64,000 nucleotides of DNA, taken from the NCBI RefSeq assembly GCF_026712205.1, contig NZ_JAPPUW010000012.1, positions 115,156 through 179,155 of the forward strand, given 5' to 3'. Of this stretch, positions 28,039 to 37,758 are shown piece by piece. The translations under genes and the position numbers were made by a program. The stretch's first letter is position 1. Each line of letters opens with the position of its first letter. The notes beneath the pieces are model-generated. The model saw only the letters and a program-made list of their open reading frames with translations, was not told where the DNA came from and did no database searches. Source of the stretch: Pelomonas aquatica (lineage in GTDB: Bacteria > Pseudomonadota > Gammaproteobacteria > Burkholderiales > Burkholderiaceae_C).

Positions 28039-29347
28039 TGCGCTGGCTCCAACCGCTGTGGCGCCCCACGCTGCTGCGCCGCGTGCTGGGCGCGCTGCTG
28101 CTGGCCTTCGCCGCCGTGGGCGCGGCCCTGCTGGCGCTGGACTTCATCGAGTTCAAGCGCGAGATGGCCGAGCACCCCGGCGTGCAGGCCCTGGCCGATG
28201 GCGTCGCCACGTCGCTGGCCTCGTCGTGCAGGTCCGCGCCGTCGAACTGAACCACATGCGCCGCGACGGCGGCCTGCTTCCCGGCGACGTCGAGTTCGAG
28301 TTGCGCGACGGCGCCGGCCGCACCGTCTTCGCGACGCCCGGCGCCGCCCGCGCCGGCCCGGCCACGCACTGGCTGGCCGACGCGCACGCCGGCCCCTGGC
28401 GGCTGAGGCTGGCCGAGCCGCGCCTGGGCGACGCCACCGTGCTGGCCTGGCTCGGCCGCGAGCTGCTCGGCTCGCTGCTGCTGGCCTTCCCCCTCGTGCT
28501 GCTGCCGCTGTGGATCGCCGTGCGCCGCGGCATGAGGCCGCTGAACCAGCTGGCCGAGCGCGTGGCGCGGCGCGACGCGCAAGACCTGTCCCCGCTCGGC
28601 CTCACGCCCGAGCACGACGAGCTCAAGCCGGTGGCCGCCGCCTTCGACGACCTGCTCGCGCGGCTGCGCGCCCAGCTGCAGCGCGAGCGCGCCTTCGTGC
28701 AGGACGCCGCCCACGAACTGCGCACGCCGATGGCCGTCGTCGCCGCCCAGGCCCATCTGCTGGCCCATGCCGGCAGCGAGGCCGAACGCCGCCAGGCCGC
28801 GGAGTCGCTGGACGCCGCGCTGCGCCGCGCCTCCCACCTGAGCCGCCAGCTGCTGACGCTGGCCACGCTGGACGAGGGCCGCGGCGCGGCCACCGAGGCG
28901 CTGGACCTGGCCGACCTCGTCGAGCAGGCCCTGGCCCAGCTCGCGCCGCAGGCCCTCGCGCAGGGGCTGGAGCTGTCGCTGGAGGCGCCGCCCGCGCTGC
29001 CCGTGCAACTGGACCGCGCGGCCTTCGAGTCCGTGCTGCTCAACTTCGTCGACAACGCGCTGCGCTATGTGCCCGCGGGCGGCCATGTCTCGGTCACGCT
29101 GGAGGCCGGCGCGCGCACGCTGGTGCTGCGCGTCGCCGACGACGGCCCCGGCATCCCGCCGGCTGAGCGCGAGGCCGCCTTCGACCGCTTCTGGCGCGGC
29201 GCGGCCGGCGCCGAGGCCGCCGGCACCGGCCTGGGCCTGGCCATCGCGCGCCGCGCGGCAGCCCGGCTGGGCGGGCGCGTGCGCATCACCGACGGCCTGG
29301 ACGGGCGGGGCTGCGCCTTCGTCGTGGAGTGGCCGAGCCGGCCCTAA
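28038..29347 (+). pseudogene. Sensor histidine kinase, frameshifted near its periplasmic region
   Basis: Translation from ATG 28038 gives a normal start with the first membrane helix (LGALLLAFAAVGAALLALDF), then stops at TGA 28248-28250. The rest of a complete kinase is in another frame: MRRDGGLLPGDVEFELRDG, the second helix LLLAFPLVLLPLWIAV, HAMP-like linker, H-box DAAHELRTPMAVV, N-box NFVDNALRYVP, then VADDGPGIPP and GTGLGLAIARR. The shift lies at about 28215-28225 and probably reflects a small deletion. ATG 28256, six bases after the stop, could restart translation and give a kinase lacking helix 1. Sequencing error is also possible. Confidence 0.75.
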
Positions 29348-29940
29348 CGCGGACCGGCCAGGTGCGCGGCAGCCGCGTGCAGCAGGTCGCCGACCAGGCC
29401 GAGCACCCGGTCCCGTTCGAGCGCGATCCGCGCGCCATCGGCGACCTCGTCGCCGCAACCGTCGACGCCCAGCAGCCGGTGAAAAGGCAGCGTCAGCGGC
29501 AGGCCCTCCATCGCGCCCCGTGGCCCCTCAGGCAGGCCGCCGCGCGGGATCAGCGGGCTCGCGCTGAGGTCGACCATGGTGCCGACCATGCGCAGCGCGC
29601 GCCCCGCGGCGCCGCGCTCGATGATCCGGCCGTGCGAGTGGACGACGCGGTAGCCCGAGCCATTGCTGCGCAGCCGGAACCTGGCCTCGTAGCCGAGCTG
29701 CTCGCCGCGGGCATGCGCACGCATCGCGGCGAGCATGCCGTCGAGATCATCGGGATGGACCCGGCAGCGCCAGAAGTGGGTGCTGTCGGCCGCCTGCGGG
29801 TCGGGGAAGCCCAGGCGCTGCTTCCACTGCGGCGAATAGTGCACGGTCTCGAGCTCGAAGCGCAGGTCCCAGACCCCGAGCTCGCCCGTCGCGATGGCCC
29901 GCCGCCAAAGATCCTCGGCCGCCTGCTGCTGCATCTCCAT
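29344..29940 (-). CDS. Single-PAS-domain protein
   Basis: The 198-residue protein has one PAS_3-type domain at about 10-120. WRRAIATGELGVWDLRFE, VHYSPQWKQRLGF, RVHPDDLDGMLAAM and the PAC segment YRVVHSHGRIIERG with MVGTMVDLSA are all readable. No kinase, GGDEF or HTH output follows; the remaining roughly 75 residues are Leu/Ala-rich. It may be a stand-alone sensor or a truncated regulator. The ATG at 29938-29940 was chosen because the PAS fold starts right after it. It overlaps the kinase stop by four bases. Confidence 0.75.
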   Translation of the reverse strand: MEMQQQAAEDLWRRAIATGELGVWDLRFELETVHYSPQWKQRLGFPDPQAADSTHFWRCRVHPDDLDGMLAAMRAHARGEQLGYEARFRLRSNGSGYRVVHSHGRIIERGAAGRALRMVGTMVDLSASPLIPRGGLPEGPRGAMEGLPLTLPFHRLLGVDGCGDEVADGARIALERDRVLGLVGDLLHAAAAHLAGPR

Positions 29941-30050
29941 GAGGGCGATTGTGCGGTCCCGGCGCCGGCCGGGCCACGGCTGGGTCTTTGGCTGGCCTTG
30001 GGCTGGGCTGCGAAGAATGCGGCACGTCTCCACTCCGGCACGCCCCACCA

Positions 30051-30851
30051 ATGCTGCTGCGCAACCCCGCCTCCTGCACCTGCCTGCCGCTCATCCTCCT
30101 CGCCGCCACGCTGGCGGCCCGGGCCGCGCCGCCCGAGCTGCCGCCCGTCGAAGTCCAGGGCGAGAGCACGGCCGCGCGCGAGCACAAGACCGTGGCCGAC
30201 CTGCTGGAGGTGCTGGACATCTTCGAGCGCGAGAAGTCCCGCTACGCGCCCGATGCCGAGCTGCGCATCCGCGTGCTGCCGCGTCGCGACCTGGCCGACG
30301 CACCGGCGCTGGAGCTGCGCCATGGCGGTGTGCGCGAGCCCATCGCCCTCGACGCACTGGGGCGCTTCGCGATCCCGCCCGCGTGGCGGCAGCTGCCGCC
30401 GGACGCCATCGTGCGCAGCCGCCTGCTCGACGGCCGCCTGGCCTGGATGGTGGACGTGCGCACGCCCGGCCTGCCCGGCCACACGCGCCGCCTGGGCGAC
30501 CTGCGGCTGGAATGCCGGGCCGACCTCTACGGCGGCGCGCTGGCCCGCGGCGTCAAGCCGCCGGCCTTCTACGCGGCGCGCGCCGTCACCGACCTGTGCA
30601 CCAGCAGCCTCATCAACTACGGCTTCTATGCCGACCAGCCCGTGTTCGCCGCGCAGATCGGCGACGGCGACCGGCAGGCCGAGCTGCCCTACCGCTGGAT
30701 GCATGGCAGCGAGATGGACCAGTCCAACCCGCTGTTCGGCCTGGTGGGCTGGCCCTTCGCGCTGCGCGACCGCTTCGTCGTGCTGCCGGCCGACAAATGG
30801 CAGGGCTGGTCGCAGGACGCCCGCATCGAACTGGAGGCCATGACGCCATGA
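30051..30851 (+). CDS. Secreted hypothetical protein
   Basis: The 266-residue protein has a signal peptide ending ARA at about residue 25 (LPLILLAATLAARA). The mature part starts with PPELPPVEVQGES and includes LLEVLDIFEREKSRY, RRLGDLRLECRADLYGG and LINYGFYADQPVFAA. I do not recognise the family. The ATG overlap with the following lipoprotein gene makes a two-gene operon of envelope proteins. The middle part, an L-D-x-x-G-R-F-x-P turn followed by a strand-rich region, weakly resembles the secreted protein at 51404-52141. Confidence 0.7.
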   Translation: MLLRNPASCTCLPLILLAATLAARAAPPELPPVEVQGESTAAREHKTVADLLEVLDIFEREKSRYAPDAELRIRVLPRRDLADAPALELRHGGVREPIALDALGRFAIPPAWRQLPPDAIVRSRLLDGRLAWMVDVRTPGLPGHTRRLGDLRLECRADLYGGALARGVKPPAFYAARAVTDLCTSSLINYGFYADQPVFAAQIGDGDRQAELPYRWMHGSEMDQSNPLFGLVGWPFALRDRFVVLPADKWQGWSQDARIELEAMTP

Positions 30852-31201
30852 AAGCCCTGCCCGCCATGCTGCTGCTCGGCGCGGCCCTGAGCGCCTGCAC
30901 CACGGTCGGCAACGGCCGCGTGCAGACGCTGCAGGCCGCCGAGGCCGACCGGCTGCTGCACCCCGGCCAGACGACGCGCGCCGAGGCCGAGCGCCTGCTC
31001 GGCACCGGCAGCGCGCTGCGCTTCGACGGCGGTTGGTCGACCAGCCACTACGTCTACCGCAACGGCCTGCCGCGCTTCCTGGACTTCGTGCCCGTCGTCG
31101 GCCTCGTCACGTCGGCCATCGACACGCCGGAGACCGAGCTCGTGCTGCTGTTCGACCCCGACGGCATGCTGCGCAAGTTCAAGCTCAGGCGCCACGGTTG
31201 A
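30848..31201 (+). CDS. SmpA/OmlA-like outer-membrane lipoprotein
   Basis: The 117-residue protein has a lipobox LSAC at Cys17 (LLLGAALSACTTVGNGR), so it is lipid-anchored. The mature part LLHPGQTTRAEAERLLGTGS is the helical start of the SmpA/BamE-like fold, and ELVLLFDPDGMLRKFKL is the last strand pair. It is not BamE itself, which has other neighbours. It overlaps the upstream stop by ATGA. Confidence 0.78.
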   Translation: MKALPAMLLLGAALSACTTVGNGRVQTLQAAEADRLLHPGQTTRAEAERLLGTGSALRFDGGWSTSHYVYRNGLPRFLDFVPVVGLVTSAIDTPETELVLLFDPDGMLRKFKLRRHG

Positions 31202-31300
31202 CGGCAGCTGGCGGCGGAAGAAGTCCACCGCCGGCCCTGTCCAGCACGGCGTCGCGCCGGCGCGGTCGAGGCCGGGCGGGGCGCGGATCGGTGCGCCGCG

Positions 31301-32083
31301 TCAATGCGCCCCATGCAGCAGGCTGGACACGCCGAAGGCCACGCCCAGGCCGACGGCCAGCCACAGCACCTGGGCCAGCGTCTCGCGCCAGGCCAGGCGC
31401 TGCTGCAGCTGGGGCAGCAGATCGGCCACCGAGATGTAGATGAAGCTGCTCGAGGCCAGCACCAGCAAGTAGGGCAGCAGGCCCTCGAAGCCGCCGATCA
31501 GGAAATAACCCAGCACGCCGCCGAGCACCGCCGCCATGCCCGAGAGCGCGTTGAACAGCAGCGCCTTGGCGCGGCTGAAGCCGGCGTTCAGCAGCACGAT
31601 GTAGTCGCCCACCTCCTGCGGGATCTCGTGGGCCACGATGGCCAGGGCCGTCGCGAAGCCCAGCCGCGTGTCGGCCAGGAAGGCCGCCGCGATGATGGCG
31701 CCGTCGCAGAAGTTGTGGATGCTGTCGCCCACCAGCACCGTGAAGCCGCCGCGGCCGGCCTGCTCGGCGTCGAAGTGGTGATGGTGGTGGTGGCCGTCGT
31801 CTTCGTGGTGGTGGGTGTGGCGGTAGAGCTCCACCTTCTCCAGCAGCCAGAAGAACAGCAGCCCGCCCAGCAGCGCAGCGAACAGCGTCTGCGGCTGGGC
31901 CGTGCGGCTCTCGAAGGCCTCGGGCAGCACGTTCAGCAGCGAGGTGCCCAGCAGGATGCCGGCCGACAGGCTGACGAGGCTCTTCACGAGGCGGGTCAGC
32001 ACGCCGACGGTCAGGCTCGCCGCGACGAGCACCGACAGCAGGCCGCCCGCGAAGGTGGCGAGCACGATGTAGAGAAGGGTCAT
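31301..32083 (-). CDS. ZIP-family divalent metal transporter
   Basis: The 260-residue inner-membrane protein has eight predicted helices and a His-rich cytoplasmic loop (HTHHHEDDGHHHHHH) near residue 95. The metal-binding helices IV and V are clear: GDSIHNFCDGAIIAAAF (H-N-x-x-D) and AIVAHEIPQEVGDYIVLL (HEIPxE). Members carry zinc, iron or other divalent metals into the cytoplasm; the substrate is not determined here. It is monocistronic, with a 99-base gap on its 3' side in which I see nothing. Confidence 0.93.
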   Translation of the reverse strand: MTLLYIVLATFAGGLLSVLVAASLTVGVLTRLVKSLVSLSAGILLGTSLLNVLPEAFESRTAQPQTLFAALLGGLLFFWLLEKVELYRHTHHHEDDGHHHHHHFDAEQAGRGGFTVLVGDSIHNFCDGAIIAAAFLADTRLGFATALAIVAHEIPQEVGDYIVLLNAGFSRAKALLFNALSGMAAVLGGVLGYFLIGGFEGLLPYLLVLASSSFIYISVADLLPQLQQRLAWRETLAQVLWLAVGLGVAFGVSSLLHGAH

Positions 32084-32141
32084 GGGGTCTCAGGAAAGCG
32101 GGGCCATGCACGGCCCGGATCGGATCAGGCTAGCAGAGCTG

Positions 32142-32945
32142 TCAAGCCACCCCGTTCTGCTTGAACCAGGCCAGGCAGCGATTCCAGCCGTCCTCGGCCT
32201 CGGCCGCGCGGTAGCTGGGGCGGTAGTCGGCAAAGAAGGCATGCGGCGTGTCGGGGTAGACGACGAACTCGCAGCCCGTGTTGCCGGCGGCCTGCAGCGC
32301 CGCGTCGAGCCGGGTCAGCGTGTCGACCGGGATGCCGCCGTCCGCCGCGCCGTACAGCCCCAGCACCGGCGCCCGGATGCGGGCCGCGCGGTCGATGACG
32401 GTCGGGTCGCCCGCGTGGTAGCTGCGCGCCACCGGGCCGTACCAGGCCACGGCGGCCTTCAGCGCCGCGCTGTGGGCCGCATAGGACCAGGCCGTGCGCC
32501 CGCCCCAGCAGAAGCCGGTGATGCCGAGGCGGCCGGTGTCGCCGCCCTGGGCCGCGGCCCAGGCCACGGTGGCGTCCAGGTCGCCGTCGACCTGCGCGTC
32601 GGCCGCCGGGCCGACCACCTCGGCGAGCAGGCGCGGGATGTCGGTGCAGGCCGCGGCATCGCCGTGACGGGCGAACGGGTCGGGCGCGATGGCGAGATAG
32701 CCCTGCCGGGCGAAGCGCCGGCAGACGTCGGCGATGTGCTCGTGCAGGCCGAAGATCTCGCAGGCCACCAGCACGACCGGCAGGCCCTGCCGGCCCGCCG
32801 GCGCGGCGCGGTAGGCCGGCATCTGCAAGCCGTGCGCGGGGATGGCGACCGGGCCGGCCAGCAGGCCGGCAGCGTCCGTCGTGATCGTCCGGGCCGTCAC
32901 CGGCAGCACGGCGGCGGCGAAGCGGCCGGTCTCGGCTTTCGGCAT
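32142..32945 (-). CDS. Dienelactone hydrolase family protein
   Basis: The 267-residue alpha/beta hydrolase has the full dienelactone-hydrolase set: Glu in [11 protein letters not shown], the nucleophile Cys in [10 protein letters not shown], Asp in [11 protein letters not shown] and His in [12 protein letters not shown]. Such enzymes open lactones in chloroaromatic breakdown, but many chromosomal members have other, unknown ester substrates. The ATG at 32943-32945 follows AGGAG. It is divergent from ppx. The first 30 residues before the fold have no signal-peptide character. Confidence 0.9.
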   Translation of the reverse strand: MPKAETGRFAAAVLPVTARTITTDAAGLLAGPVAIPAHGLQMPAYRAAPAGRQGLPVVLVACEIFGLHEHIADVCRRFARQGYLAIAPDPFARHGDAAACTDIPRLLAEVVGPAADAQVDGDLDATVAWAAAQGGDTGRLGITGFCWGGRTAWSYAAHSAALKAAVAWYGPVARSYHAGDPTVIDRAARIRAPVLGLYGAADGGIPVDTLTRLDAALQAAGNTGCEFVVYPDTPHAFFADYRPSYRAAEAEDGWNRCLAWFKQNGVA

Positions 32946-32999
32946 GGGGGCTCCTGGGTGACGAAGGGGCGTCAAATTTTGCCCCGACAATCCGCCGCC

Positions 33000-34493
33000 A
33001 TGACGACGCGCCGCGCTCCCAGCCCACCGATCTGGGCCTCCATCGACATCGGCTCCAACAGCTTCCGCCTGGAGCTCGCCCGGATGAGCGGCGAGCGCTA
33101 CCAGCGCCTGAGCTACGTCAAGGAGAGCGTGCGACTGGGCGCCGGCCTGGATGCCCAGGGCATGCTGACCGAGGCCGCCATGGAGCGCGGCCTGGCCTGC
33201 CTGAAGGGCTTCGGCGAGCAGCTCGGCGGCATCCCGCCCAGGCACGTCCGCGCCGTGGCCACGCAGACCCTGCGCGAGGCGCGCAACCGCAATGCCTTCC
33301 TGGCCCGCGCCCAGGCCGTGCTGGGTCATCCGGTCGAGGTCATCTCGGGCCGCGAGGAGGCGCGCCTGATCTTCGCCGGCGTCGCCCGGCTGCAGCCCTC
33401 GGCCAGGCCGCGCCTGGTCATCGACATCGGCGGCCGCTCCACCGAGATGATCCTGGGCAGCGGCCGCCGGCCGCTGCTGGCCGAGTCCTTCGGCGTCGGC
33501 AGCGTGGGCCTGTCGCTGCGCTTCTTCGCCGACGGCCGCTACACCGAGGAGGCCTTCCGCGCCGCCCAGGTCGCCGCGGGCGCCGAGCTGGAGGAGGCCC
33601 TCACCCTCTTCCGCCCCGAGCTCTGGCAGGAGGCGCTGGGCTCGTCGGGCACCGTGGGCGCGGTGTCGCAGATCCTCGCCGCCAGCGGCCGGACCGATGG
33701 CCGCATCACGCCCGCGGCGCTGCGCTGGTGCATCGAGCAATGCCTGGCGGCCGGCTCGCAGGACGGTCTGCAGCTGGCCGGCCTGAAGGACGACCGCCGC
33801 CCCGTCGTCGCCGGCGGCCTGTGCATCCTGTACACGCTGCTGACCCAGTTCGGCATCGCCGAGCTGCTGCCCACCAAGGGCGCGCTGCGCCAGGGCGTCA
33901 TCTTCGACCTGGCCGAGCGCCTGCAGCCCAGCGGCGCGCGCGACCCGCGGGCGGCCTCGGTGGCCGAGCTGCAGGCGCGCTTCGGCGTCGACCTGGCCCA
34001 GGCCGACCGCGTGGCCGCGCAGGCCGAACGCCTGTACCGCCAGCTCGCGCCGCGGCCGGCGGCCGAGCTGCTGCACGAGCTGCGCTGGGCCGCGGCCCTG
34101 CACGAGCTGGGCATGCTGGTCTCCCACCACGACCACCACCGCCACAGCGCCTACGTCATCGGCCACGTCGATGCCGCGGGCTTCTCCACCAACCAGCTGC
34201 AGCGCCTGGCGGCCCTGGCCCTGGGCCAGCGCGGCGGCCTGCGCAAGATGGAGTCGCAGCTGGCCGACAGCACGCTGCTGGAGCAGCTCGTCGCGCTGCG
34301 CCTGGCCGTCATCCTGTGCCATGCGCGCACGGCGGCGGCGGCCGACGGCCTCAAGCTGGCGCGCGCCGGCCGGCAGCTGACGCTGCGCTGCCCCAGGAGC
34401 TGGTCGGCCGACCAGGCCCGCACGCGCTTCTTGCTGAAGGAAGAGTCCGAGGCCTGGGCGCGCACCGGGCTGCTGGATCTGATCGTCTCGTGA
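33000..34493 (+). CDS. ppx: Exopolyphosphatase / guanosine pentaphosphate phosphatase
   Basis: The 497-residue Ppx/GppA protein has the actin-like ATPase fold motifs [15 protein letters not shown] and [15 protein letters not shown], plus the C-terminal HD-like helical domain ([20 protein letters not shown]). It removes terminal phosphate from polyphosphate and may act on pppGpp. Ppk1 is 1.1 kb away on the other strand, with sixA and a GFA gene between, so polyphosphate synthesis and breakdown are clustered. In the family VIDIGGGST is usual; here it reads DIGGRST. Confidence 0.92.
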   Translation: MTTRRAPSPPIWASIDIGSNSFRLELARMSGERYQRLSYVKESVRLGAGLDAQGMLTEAAMERGLACLKGFGEQLGGIPPRHVRAVATQTLREARNRNAFLARAQAVLGHPVEVISGREEARLIFAGVARLQPSARPRLVIDIGGRSTEMILGSGRRPLLAESFGVGSVGLSLRFFADGRYTEEAFRAAQVAAGAELEEALTLFRPELWQEALGSSGTVGAVSQILAASGRTDGRITPAALRWCIEQCLAAGSQDGLQLAGLKDDRRPVVAGGLCILYTLLTQFGIAELLPTKGALRQGVIFDLAERLQPSGARDPRAASVAELQARFGVDLAQADRVAAQAERLYRQLAPRPAAELLHELRWAAALHELGMLVSHHDHHRHSAYVIGHVDAAGFSTNQLQRLAALALGQRGGLRKMESQLADSTLLEQLVALRLAVILCHARTAAAADGLKLARAGRQLTLRCPRSWSADQARTRFLLKEESEAWARTGLLDLIVS

Positions 34494-34579
34494 TGCGGCG
34501 GGCCGGCCGCCCGCGTCTGCTGCCAGCCGCTGACAGCAGCGGCGGCGAACATCCCGGCTCATCACCACCGGGAAACCCC

Positions 34580-34984
34580 ATGCTCAAGACCTACAACGGC
34601 AGCTGCCACTGCGGTGCCGTCCGCTTCGAGGTCGATGTCGATCTGGCCGCCGGCACCGGCCGCTGCAATTGCTCGATCTGCTTCAAGACGCGCAACTGGG
34701 GCGCCACCGTCAAGCCCCAGGCCTTCCGCCTGCTCGCCGGCGAGGACGCGCTGAGCGACTACCAGTTCGGCACCAACAGCGCGCACCACCTGTTCTGCAA
34801 GCACTGCGGCGTGCGCTCCTTCGGCCGCGGCTATGTCGAGGAGATCGGCGGCGACTACGTGTCGGTCAAGCTGAACTGCCTGGACAACGCGAGCGTCGAG
34901 GAACTCGTCGCCGCACCGGTGCAGTATTTCGACGGCCTGCACAACAACTGGTGGCACCGGCCGCCAGAGACGCGCCACCTTTGA
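34580..34984 (+). CDS. GFA-family (glutathione-dependent formaldehyde-activating-like) protein
   Basis: The 134-residue zinc-binding protein has the GFA Cys pattern: [26 protein letters not shown] and [12 protein letters not shown]. The mss4-like fold binds two zincs. Biochemical roles of most members are unknown, and glutathione-formaldehyde activity is proven for few. It stands between ppx and the large inverted-repeat element that fills the gap to sixA. Confidence 0.9.
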   Translation: MLKTYNGSCHCGAVRFEVDVDLAAGTGRCNCSICFKTRNWGATVKPQAFRLLAGEDALSDYQFGTNSAHHLFCKHCGVRSFGRGYVEEIGGDYVSVKLNCLDNASVEELVAAPVQYFDGLHNNWWHRPPETRHL

Positions 34985-34999
34985 GCCAGGACTCGGCCG

Positions 35000-35164
35000 C
35001 TAGTACGCCGGCTCGGAGATTTCGAAACATAGCGAAAGCGATGGATGCGACCCGAGGGCAAGGCGCAAAACGCAGCGATGCCGGGGCATCGCGAGGCTTT
35101 GCAACGCCGTCATCGGGTTGAAGACACGCTTTCGCGTTTCGAAATCTCTGAGTCGGCGTACTAG
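35000..35164. repeat. Large inverted-repeat element A
   Basis: Arms of 29 bases at 35000-35028 and 35136-35164 match in 27 positions (CTAGTACGCCG, then GATTTCGAAAC). GCGAAAGCG/CGCTTTCGC inside them also pairs (35032-35040, 35127-35135). The core reads GCAAGGCGCAAAACGCAG, then the hairpin GATGCC-GGG-GCATC, then GAGGCTTTGCAACGCCG. The right end includes the sixA stop codon. It fills the gap between two convergent genes (GFA and sixA), a place where it could end transcription from both sides. Elements B and C share the core but not the arms. Confidence 0.8.
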
Positions 35165-35622
35165 AGCGCGTCCGGCCCCTGCACCGCGTGCAGCGTGACC
35201 TCGGGCTCGCCGTCGCGCTGGCGCCAGCGCAGCCACCAGACGGCGCCCTTCTTCACGGCCCATTCCTGGTCGATGCCGGCCAGCAGTTGGGCGGCCAGCA
35301 GGCCCAGCGTCGGCTGGTGGCCGCACAGCAGCACGGGCTCGCTGGCCCTGGGCCAGCGCGCGGCCTCGACGAGGGCGGCGATGGGTGCATCCGGCGCGAT
35401 GGCCGGCACGATGCGCATCTCGCGGCCCAGGGCCTCGGCCGTCTGGCGGCAGCGCAGCGCGGGGCTGACGAGCACCCGCGTCGACGCCGCCAGCCGGTGA
35501 TTGAGCCAGGCCGCCATGCGCCGTGCCTGGCGCTCGCCCTTGGGCGTCAGCGCGCGCTGCAGGTCGTCCTGGCCGGGGGCGATGACCTCGGCTTCGGCGT
35601 GGCGCCAGAGGATCAGGTCCAT
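35161..35622 (-). CDS. sixA: SixA-like histidine phosphatase
   Basis: The 153-residue histidine-phosphatase protein has LILWRHAEAE (catalytic RHG-type motif, here RHA as in SixA), LTPKGERQARRMAAWL, VLVSPALRCRQTAEALG and LLCGHQPTLGLLA with the second His. SixA removes phosphate from His-containing phosphotransfer proteins. ATG 35620-35622 is preferred over an upstream TTG. It lies nine bases after the ppk1 stop, in one operon with it. Its own stop lies inside inverted-repeat element A. Confidence 0.87.
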   Translation of the reverse strand: MDLILWRHAEAEVIAPGQDDLQRALTPKGERQARRMAAWLNHRLAASTRVLVSPALRCRQTAEALGREMRIVPAIAPDAPIAALVEAARWPRASEPVLLCGHQPTLGLLAAQLLAGIDQEWAVKKGAVWWLRWRQRDGEPEVTLHAVQGPDAL

Positions 35623-35631
35623 CGCCAATCG

Positions 35632-37692
35632 CTATTCGGAGTAGCGCCGCATCAGCGCCTGCTGGGCGCTGACGCCGTCGTTGCCGCCGATGCGCACCGA
35701 GCGCCCGTCGGGGCCGAGCTGCCAGGCGTCCTGGGTGTCGTGCAGATAGGGCTGCAGGGCCTCGTCGATGACGCGCTGGCGCAGGCGCGGGTCCAGCACC
35801 GGCCAGGCCACTTCGATGCGGCGGAACATATTGCGGCTCATCCAGTCGGCGCTGGACAGGTAGAGGGCCTCGCCGTCGTCGGCCGGCGTGGCCTCGGCCC
35901 AGCGGAAATAGCAGACCCGCGAATGCTCCAGGAAGCGGCCGACGACGGAGCGCACGACGATGTTGTCGCTGATGCCCGGCAGGCCCGGCGGCAGCATGCA
36001 GGCGCCGCGCACGATGAGGTCGATCCTGGCGCCGGCCTGGGCCGTGCGCAGCAGCGCGTGGATGAGCTCGGCGTCGGTCAGCGCATTGATCTTCACGACG
36101 ACGCGCGCGGCCCTGTAGCCGCCCAGGGCCGCGGCCTCCACCTGGCCCAGCAGCTCGATCATGCGGCTGTGCATGTTGAAGGGCGCGAGCAGCATGCGCC
36201 GCAGCGCCTTGAACTTGCCCAGCGAGGCGAGCTGGCGGAACACCGAGTCGGCATCCGAGGTCAGGTCGGCGTCGGCCGTCAGCAGGCCGAGGTCGGTGTA
36301 GAGCCGCGCCGTCTTGGGGTTGTAGTTGCCGGTGGAGACGTGGGCGTAGCGGCGCAGCTTGCCGCCCTCGCGCCGCGTGATCATCAGCAGCTTGGCGTGG
36401 GTCTTGTAGCCGACGATGCCGTAGACGACCTGGGCGCCGACCGCCTCCAGCCGCTCGGCCCAGTTGATGTTGGCCTCCTCGTCGAAGCGCGCCTTCAGCT
36501 CGACGACGGCCATGACCTCCTTGCCGCGCCGCGCCGCCTCGATCAGCAGGTCCATCAGCTCCGACTTGGCGCCGGTGCGGTAGATGGTCTGCTTGATGGC
36601 GAGCACGTCGGGGTCGTCGACCGCCTCGCGCAGCAGCTGCACGACGGGCTCGAAGCTCTCGAAGGGGTGGTGCAGCAGCACGTCGCCCTTCTTCAGCTTG
36701 TCGAAGATGGACTTGTGCCGCGGCAGCCGGCGCGACGGCCAGGCCGGCTCGAAGGGCCTGAAGCGCAGATGCGGCGCGTCGGTCTGGTCGATGAGCTCGT
36801 TCAGCCGTACCAGGTTGACCGGGCCGTTGACGCGGTAGAGCGCCGCCGGCGGCAGGCCGAACTGCTCCAGCAGGAACTCCGACAGCTCGGCCGGGCAGGT
36901 GTTGACGACCTCCAGCCGCACCGCGCGGCCGAAGTGGCGCGTCGTCAAGCCCGAGCGCAGCGCATGGCGCAGGTTGGCGATCTCCTCCTCGTCCACCTCC
37001 AGGTCGGAGTCGCGCGTGACGCGGAACTGCGAGAAGGCCTCCACCTTGCGGCCCGGGAAGAGCTCCTCCAGGTGGGCGCGGATGACGCTGGTCAGCAGCA
37101 CGAAGGCCTGGCGGCCTTCGCTGAGGTTGGCCGGCAGCTTGATGACGCGCGGCAGCACGCGCGGCACCTTGACGATGGCGATGCGGTTGTCGCGGCCGAA
37201 GGCGTCCTTGCCCGACAGCCGCGCGATGAAGTGCAGCGACTTGTTGGCCACCTGCGGGAAGGGGTGGGCCGGGTCCAGGCCCACGGGCACCAGCAGCGGG
37301 CGCACCTCGCGCTCGAAGAACTTCTGCACCCAGCGGCGCTGCGGCTCGTCGCGATCGGCATGGTTGAGCACGACGATGCGCTGCTTCAGCAGCAGCGGCG
37401 TGAGCTGCTCGTTGAAGATCAGGTACTGCTCGTCGATCAGCGTGTGGGCGGCGCGGCCCACGCGGTCCACGTCCTGGCTGGTCACGGTGCTGAGCGGGTC
37501 GCGCGCGGCCTCCAGCATGTCGGCGAAGCGCACCTCGAAGAACTCGTCCAGGTTGCTCGACACGATGCAGATGTAGCGCAGCCGCTCCAGCAGCGGCACG
37601 TCCTCGCGCTGGGCCTGGGCGAGCACGCGGCGGTTGAATTCGAGGATGGCCTGTTCGCGGTTGAGCAGCTTCAACGGGGTGGGGTCGGTCAT
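35632..37692 (-). CDS. ppk1: Polyphosphate kinase 1
   Basis: The 686-residue enzyme makes polyphosphate from ATP. The N-terminal domain starts with LLNREQAILEFNRRVLAQA and SSNLDEFFEVR. The two phospholipase-D-like catalytic domains contain HHPFESFEPVVQLLREA, TIYRTGAKSELMDLLIEAA and YAHVSTGNYNPKTARLYTD, where the His is autophosphorylated. GKEVMAVVELKARFDEEANI and the conserved ADWMSRNMFRRIEVAWPV follow. Length is typical of Ppk1. It is followed by sixA and is divergent from the recJ-linked hypothetical gene. Confidence 0.96.
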   Translation of the reverse strand: MTDPTPLKLLNREQAILEFNRRVLAQAQREDVPLLERLRYICIVSSNLDEFFEVRFADMLEAARDPLSTVTSQDVDRVGRAAHTLIDEQYLIFNEQLTPLLLKQRIVVLNHADRDEPQRRWVQKFFEREVRPLLVPVGLDPAHPFPQVANKSLHFIARLSGKDAFGRDNRIAIVKVPRVLPRVIKLPANLSEGRQAFVLLTSVIRAHLEELFPGRKVEAFSQFRVTRDSDLEVDEEEIANLRHALRSGLTTRHFGRAVRLEVVNTCPAELSEFLLEQFGLPPAALYRVNGPVNLVRLNELIDQTDAPHLRFRPFEPAWPSRRLPRHKSIFDKLKKGDVLLHHPFESFEPVVQLLREAVDDPDVLAIKQTIYRTGAKSELMDLLIEAARRGKEVMAVVELKARFDEEANINWAERLEAVGAQVVYGIVGYKTHAKLLMITRREGGKLRRYAHVSTGNYNPKTARLYTDLGLLTADADLTSDADSVFRQLASLGKFKALRRMLLAPFNMHSRMIELLGQVEAAALGGYRAARVVVKINALTDAELIHALLRTAQAGARIDLIVRGACMLPPGLPGISDNIVVRSVVGRFLEHSRVCYFRWAEATPADDGEALYLSSADWMSRNMFRRIEVAWPVLDPRLRQRVIDEALQPYLHDTQDAWQLGPDGRSVRIGGNDGVSAQQALMRRYSE

Positions 37693-37701
37693 GGTGAAAA
37701 G

Positions 37702-37722
37702 TGTATGAATGCTTTATGACGG
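37702..37722 (-). promoter_or_regulatory. Pho-box-like sequence next to the ppk1 start
   Basis: Read on the minus strand, CCGTCATAAAG and CATTCATACA form two direct half-sites 11 bases apart, matching the PhoB consensus (CTGTCATA repeated) at about 16 of 21 positions. Phosphate control of ppk is known in other bacteria. However, the site ends only ten bases before the ppk1 ATG, too close for a standard PhoB-activated promoter, so the match could be chance. Confidence 0.3.
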
Positions 37723-37758
37723 CCGCGTGGGAAGTCGCAATTTGGATAATCCCGGCCC

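Noticed and set aside
35000..35164. Element A as an insertion sequence
   Set aside because: It is only 165 bases, encodes nothing, and I see no target-site duplication; it is treated as a palindromic non-coding element.
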